Assembly (NCBI GenBank): GCA_036939975.1
Contig: JALLPB010001190.1
Span: 1 to 10,810, forward strand
Length of the DNA stretch: 10,810 nt
Direction: 5' to 3'
Origin: Cyclostephanos tholiformis
Lineage: Eukaryota; Bacillariophyta; Thalassiosirophyceae; Thalassiosirales; Thalassiosiraceae
This document shows, one piece after another, positions 8,081 to 10,810 of this stretch (its first letter is position 1; every line of letters starts with the position of its first letter). Under the pieces are notes generated by a model. It saw nothing but the letters and a program-made list of their open reading frames with translations, had not been told where the DNA came from and made no database searches. A program made the translations under genes and the position numbers.

Positions 8081-9362
8081 TTAACATTCTGGATGTTCAC
8101 CGTCCGCCGCTGCCCTCAGGAACGGATCATAGCCTTCTTGATTGTACTCCATCATCGCCTCAATGGTGAACCAGATCATTGCCTTCATTATAAGGTGACT
8201 CCGAAACGCCTGCAGCACATCGTCATCGTAATCGAACGCCTCGTCCACGGCATCGGCCTCGTGCTCCTATCAGTGACCCGATTCGTCGAGTCAGACCGAT
8301 ATATATTTCCGACATCTCCCCTGGAGCAGATCCTGTATTCCAGCTTCCCTTGTTGACATGCATCAGTTTCCCCCCACCGAAATAGACAGCTCCCGCGCTA
8401 CCTCCACGCCCTCATTCTCCGCATCCCACCAACTACCCCTACCTCCGCCTTTCTCCCCCCTAAAGTTGAAACCTCCGTGCCCAGTTAGAAACTCAACCAA
8501 ATAAAGGGAAAGCACACATCTACAATATCTATCATTATTCTCCCTTCGATGTCGTTGTTGACGATGACTCAAATGCTATACCTAAAGATACCAAGTGGTC
8601 TCTTTTATCTCATCTAATGGGAACCGTTTCCAATGCTTCTTCGCCGCTTTCTTTTTCAATTCAATTTCCTGCATTGAAACGACGCTATACCCACCATGTT
8701 CTGCATTTGAACTAGCAGTTTTTGACGCTAATTCCTCGCTTTCACAGTATGATTTATCCAAAATGATTCCCTCACAACCACCAAGATCGGGAGACCAATG
8801 TCGATCAAGCGTACCTTCAATGACTATATTGTCCGGTACAACTGACTCATCTTCCCAAGCTTCTTTATTTTTCAACAGACTCGGCCAGAAAGGATATGTC
8901 TTACACTGAACTGGACGCACGTCATATATACTGCATTGGCCCCCCTGATCTAAAAATATGCACGCGTTTTCCTTGCGTTTTAGACACATCCAAGATAGCG
9001 ATTGATTACCATCCGAAGGTGTTACCTCTGCTCGGACATATTTCTTTCTAAAATTATCGATAGATGCGTCCTTGTCGCTATCGTTATATCCCAAAAAAGC
9101 CATTATTTGTTCCACTTCCTCTGGGGCCAACCAAACGTCGCCATCGACTTTGCAGCATTTCCCAAAACTCGTACATTCAAATTTCAATCCATTTTCGTAC
9201 CAATGCCCCCGTTTCAGTGCCGCCGATCGAATCTTTCGTAGATTGGGTGTGTTCCCTTTAGCTAGGGCGTGGTAGTAAGCAGTAATCGGTCAGTAAAAAT
9301 GCAACTACAAGAAGAATATTCAGCCGCATAAAACTGGTTGGTGCGGCATGTGGCGACGGCAT
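8081..9362 (-). CDS. YkgJ-type cysteine-cluster (Zn/Fe-binding) protein, multi-exon, 5' end uncertain
   Basis: The body (9289-8592) matches the CxxCxxCC / YkgJ family (PF03692, putative zinc- or iron-chelating). It shows a GLKFECTSFGKCC cluster, WMCLKRKENACIFLD, and the hallmark GQCSIYDVRPVQCKTYPFWP, followed by a basic helix (LKKKAAKKHWKRFP). Family members are thought to bind a metal or cluster; no reaction is established. The first motif usually reads CxxCGxCC, and here the second Cys is Phe (codon 9166-9164). A plain ORF ends at a TAG at 8582, but two phase-matched introns (8591-8460 and 8401-8267) would extend the protein with an acidic and helical tail ending at 8081. Upstream, ATG 9362 follows an A/C-rich leader and starts MPSPHAAPTSFMRLNILL, a signal-like sequence. 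Its frame stops at 9258 and differs by one base from the body frame, which opens only after a TGA at 9292-9290. Family call firm; ends uncertain. Confidence 0.7.
8267..8401 (-). other. Proposed second 3' intron in the YkgJ-type gene (135 nt)
   Basis: The donor GTAGCG at 8401 and the acceptor CACTGATAG at 8267 are both phase 0. An alternative phase-0 donor, GTGGGG at 8377, would give a 111-nt intron and keep the residues VARELSIS. Downstream, 8266-8081 is a 61-residue open exon that is acidic then helical (EAFDYDDDVLQAF..., IMKAMIWFTIEAMMEY) and ends at a TAA. It is closed upstream by adjacent TGA TAG in frame, so it must be entered by splicing. Confidence 0.5.
8460..8591 (-). other. Proposed intron in the YkgJ-type gene (132 nt)
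   Basis: The donor GTATCT at 8591 follows ...GAGACCACTTG (phase 2). The acceptor CAACTTTAG ends at 8460 and is preceded by a TTTCTAAC branch-point-like sequence about 30 nt upstream. The junction rebuilds a TGG codon, so the reading continues W-GEKGGGRGSWWDAENEG. If this intron is not used, the protein simply ends TTWYL at the TAG at 8582. Confidence 0.5.
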
Positions 9363-9842
9363 CGTTGTGGATTGTGGAAGTTGTGTGAGGGTGACAGACA
9401 GGCTCGTTGGTTGCTCAAACTCTCATCACGGTGTGATCGAGACCATTGAGGTTTATTTTGGTCGCTGATCGGGGCTTCGCCAGGTCAGAGATCAAATTTT
9501 CCCAACATACAATAGAGCAGATGAGGAACAAGTCCTTCCGGAGAAAGAATGACAAATACCGATGATTATTATCTTCTCTTATTGCTCCTAGTCACAAATA
9601 TCGGCCCATCGCAAGTGATCCGGAATTGCGAAAGGACCGAGTACAAAGTACAATGCGTGATCGATTCTTGCGCATATCACCATTGATCATTCGACTCGAC
9701 AACGCGACTGAACTGATGAAAGCAAATAATAGATATGGCATATTGACTACGCCGTACCTTTTTAGTGCGAAGCAAGCGTTATGCCGAAACGGATACTCAA
9801 TGGTGCCATGCATGATCCACTCATGCATCTTAACTACTTTGA
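9363..9842. other. Spacer between the Cys-rich gene and the YkgJ-type gene, likely promoter
   Basis: This 480-bp gap between two same-strand genes should hold the 3' UTR of the Cys-rich gene and the promoter of the YkgJ-type gene. The sequence just before the 9362 ATG (9363-9387) reads A/C-rich on the - strand, as 5' leaders often do. Open frames of up to about 90 codons exist on both strands but show no family resemblance. No TATA element or mobile element was recognised. Confidence 0.45.
9808..9828. repeat. Perfect 8-bp inverted repeat (ATGCATGA-TCCAC-TCATGCAT)
   Basis: Two 8-bp arms flank a 5-base loop. On the - strand the element lies 14 nt after the stop codon of the Cys-rich gene, so it could form a hairpin in that transcript's 3' UTR. 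No poly-U tract follows, and its role is unknown. Confidence 0.6.
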
Positions 9843-10518
9843 TCATACATCTCGAAGCATCGCATGAGGACACACATGCCCTTCACACTTGACCTGGACA
9901 AGTTTCTTTTTCTTCTTTCCGACCTCAAAGCACATCGGACAATACATGCAGACATGCTCGTCGTCCTTCGTGAACTTTTCCTCGGGTGTGGAACATACGT
10001 GGCAATACTTGCACGTGTGGAGTTTCTTAGGAACCTGACATACTCTGCACGAGTAGTAGTATCCTTCGCCTTTGCGCTTCGCTGGGATTTGTTCGCGCAG
10101 CAGGCTGTATGCAACATCAACCCAGTTATCCTTATGTAAACACTTGCATAGCCGTTCCGCTTTCTTCTCATCGATTCGCTCTTCCTGCAGTGCCGTGTTG
10201 ATTGTTTGCATGAACTCAACCTTTCTATCAATTCTATGCGACTTGGGCTGCTTCATCTCGCCATGAGAGCTAGCATCCTCATCACTGACCTCTCTCTGCG
10301 TTATGGATCTCTGACATTTTGTAATGTCGTGAACAGAGAAAGTACTGGAGTGAGAGCATGATGCCCGATGATGATCACTGAAAAGTACACCTGGAACACA
10401 CCTTCTTTGGGTTGATATTAATTAAATCCAACCCTGATAGATCTTCTCCTTCTGAGAATATCTCGAACGTAAATTCGTCCAGGTAAGAGACATCATCCGG
10501 GGCCCAAGATGTTGCCAT
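9843..10518 (-). CDS. Cysteine-rich putative zinc-binding protein of unknown family, two exons
   Basis: I do not recognise a family. The model joins exon 1 (10518-10402, 39 codons, MATSWAPDDVSYLDEF...) to exon 2 (10310-9843), giving 194 residues. The start ATG sits in ACCATGG, a strong initiation context. The first 35 residues are acidic with interspersed aromatic and hydrophobic residues. A helical, charged middle follows (EFMQTINTALQEERIDEKK, CLHKDNWVDVAYSLL). The C-terminal 68 residues carry an ordered Cys/His array: C127, C130, H137, C139, C142, C145, C160, C163, C166, C181, H184, C186 and H188. It includes two copies of a C-x-YC-x-x-C triplet (TCKYCHVC and VCMYCPMC). Such spacing fits two or three zinc sites. 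A KKKKK run (171-175) could be a nuclear localisation signal or nucleic-acid contact. An acidic head plus a zinc domain would suit a nuclear regulator, but that is inference. No signal peptide or membrane segment is visible. Confidence 0.7.
10311..10401 (-). other. Intron of the Cys-rich gene (91 nt)
   Basis: The donor AAG|GTGTGT is at 10401 and the acceptor AAATGTCAG ends at 10311, with a TACTTTCTCTGTTC pyrimidine tract before it. Both sides are phase 0, joining NINPKK to RSITQREVSDED. Exon 1 would otherwise hit a TGA eight codons later, and exon 2 has no ATG in its open stretch before 10256. Confidence 0.65.
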
Positions 10519-10810
10519 GGTAGAGAAAAAAATATCCACACTCCTGTCTATTGTGCGTTAATGATATATGCACTTAGATCCACGCTTGTTGGTTTGGGCT
10601 GTTTTCAGCTCACACTACGAATATTTATCATCTCGTGATCTGTTGTAAAAGATGTGTTTGACTTTCAGTGAAATATTCACAGCGTGGATTGCTCTTCTCC
10701 CCGTGGAAAAGGGGGGTTACCATAGACTAGGGTTTAAGAACCACTGGGGTTTAATAACCAGACACTAAATCTATCTAAATTAGTCAGAAAATAAAAAATA
10801 GGAGGAATTA
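10519..10810. promoter_or_regulatory. Upstream region of the Cys-rich gene
   Basis: This 292-bp stretch runs to the window edge and should contain the promoter of the - strand gene starting at 10518. An A/T run (10525-10534) lies just upstream of the ATG. No coding frame is recognised. Confidence 0.4.
10731..10759. repeat. Two copies of a near-palindromic 12-mer, GGTTTAAKAACC
   Basis: GGTTTAAGAACC (10731-10742) and GGTTTAATAACC (10748-10759) are 17 bp apart start to start and differ at one base. Each has GGTT/AACC arms. They lie about 210-240 bp upstream of the Cys-rich gene's ATG. This could be a paired binding site or a decayed tandem duplication. Confidence 0.6.

Noticed and set aside
8093..8356. 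+ strand 87-codon open frame between the NOL11-like and YkgJ-type genes
   Set aside because: The opposite strand gives a better explanation: a phase-consistent terminal exon of the YkgJ-type gene.
9592..9892. Overlapping open frames on both strands (about 90 codons each)
   Set aside because: No family resemblance or transposase-like motif, and both overlap the 3' end of the Cys-rich gene; treated as spacer.
10311..10418. Open extension of the Cys-rich frame upstream of 10311 (residues such as CVPGVLFSDHH)
   Set aside because: It has no start codon and is better explained as intron, because exon 1 with a strong ATG joins in phase at 10402/10310.
1..10810. CRISPR arrays, phage genes, toxin-antitoxin pairs, tRNA genes and complete transposons
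   Set aside because: None seen by eye on either strand: no regular spaced repeats, no T-loop-like GTTCGA in a tRNA context, and no transposase or reverse transcriptase motifs.

Overview
The window looks like nuclear DNA from a stramenopile alga, most probably a diatom. Genes are compact and sit on both strands. Short GT-AG introns of about 90-135 nt interrupt some of them. Two protein N-termini look like secretory leaders, as used for import into a complex plastid, and the ankyrin protein is of a kind common in these genomes. All encoded families recognised here are eukaryotic or plastid-type. I see no prokaryotic operon, phage, CRISPR array, intact transposon, tRNA or rRNA. The organism is inferred, not proven.

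Layout: (1) 1-707, no clear gene. (2) 708-1427 (+), small ankyrin-repeat protein. (3) 1869-4111 (-), a RUS (ROOT UV-B SENSITIVE, DUF647) family protein in two exons. It has a putative plastid-targeting leader, long Ser runs made by trinucleotide repeats, and a ~54-residue low-complexity insert inside the conserved core. (4) 4112-4738, a 627-bp divergent promoter region. (5) 4739-7957 (+), a single-exon 1072-residue protein recognised from its C-terminus as NOL11-like, a nucleolar factor of the SSU processome. (6) 8081-9362 (-), a YkgJ-type cysteine-cluster (Zn/Fe-binding) protein. It runs convergent with gene 5 and probably has two extra 3' exons missed by a simple ORF call. Its 5' end has a frame conflict between a signal-peptide-like start and the body. 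(7) 9843-10518 (-), a two-exon, 194-residue cysteine-rich protein that I cannot assign to a family. (8) 10519-10810, the upstream region of gene 7, with a repeated GGTTTAAKAACC element.

The genes do not form an evident pathway. RUS and the YkgJ-type protein may both act in the plastid, and the NOL11-like protein acts in the nucleolus. The most useful results are the gene structures that plain ORFs miss: the RUS intron, the hidden YkgJ exons and the hidden first exon of the Cys-rich gene. The Cys-rich protein and the altered metal-binding motif of the YkgJ protein are the best candidates for something undescribed. I did not find a convincing novel multi-gene system.
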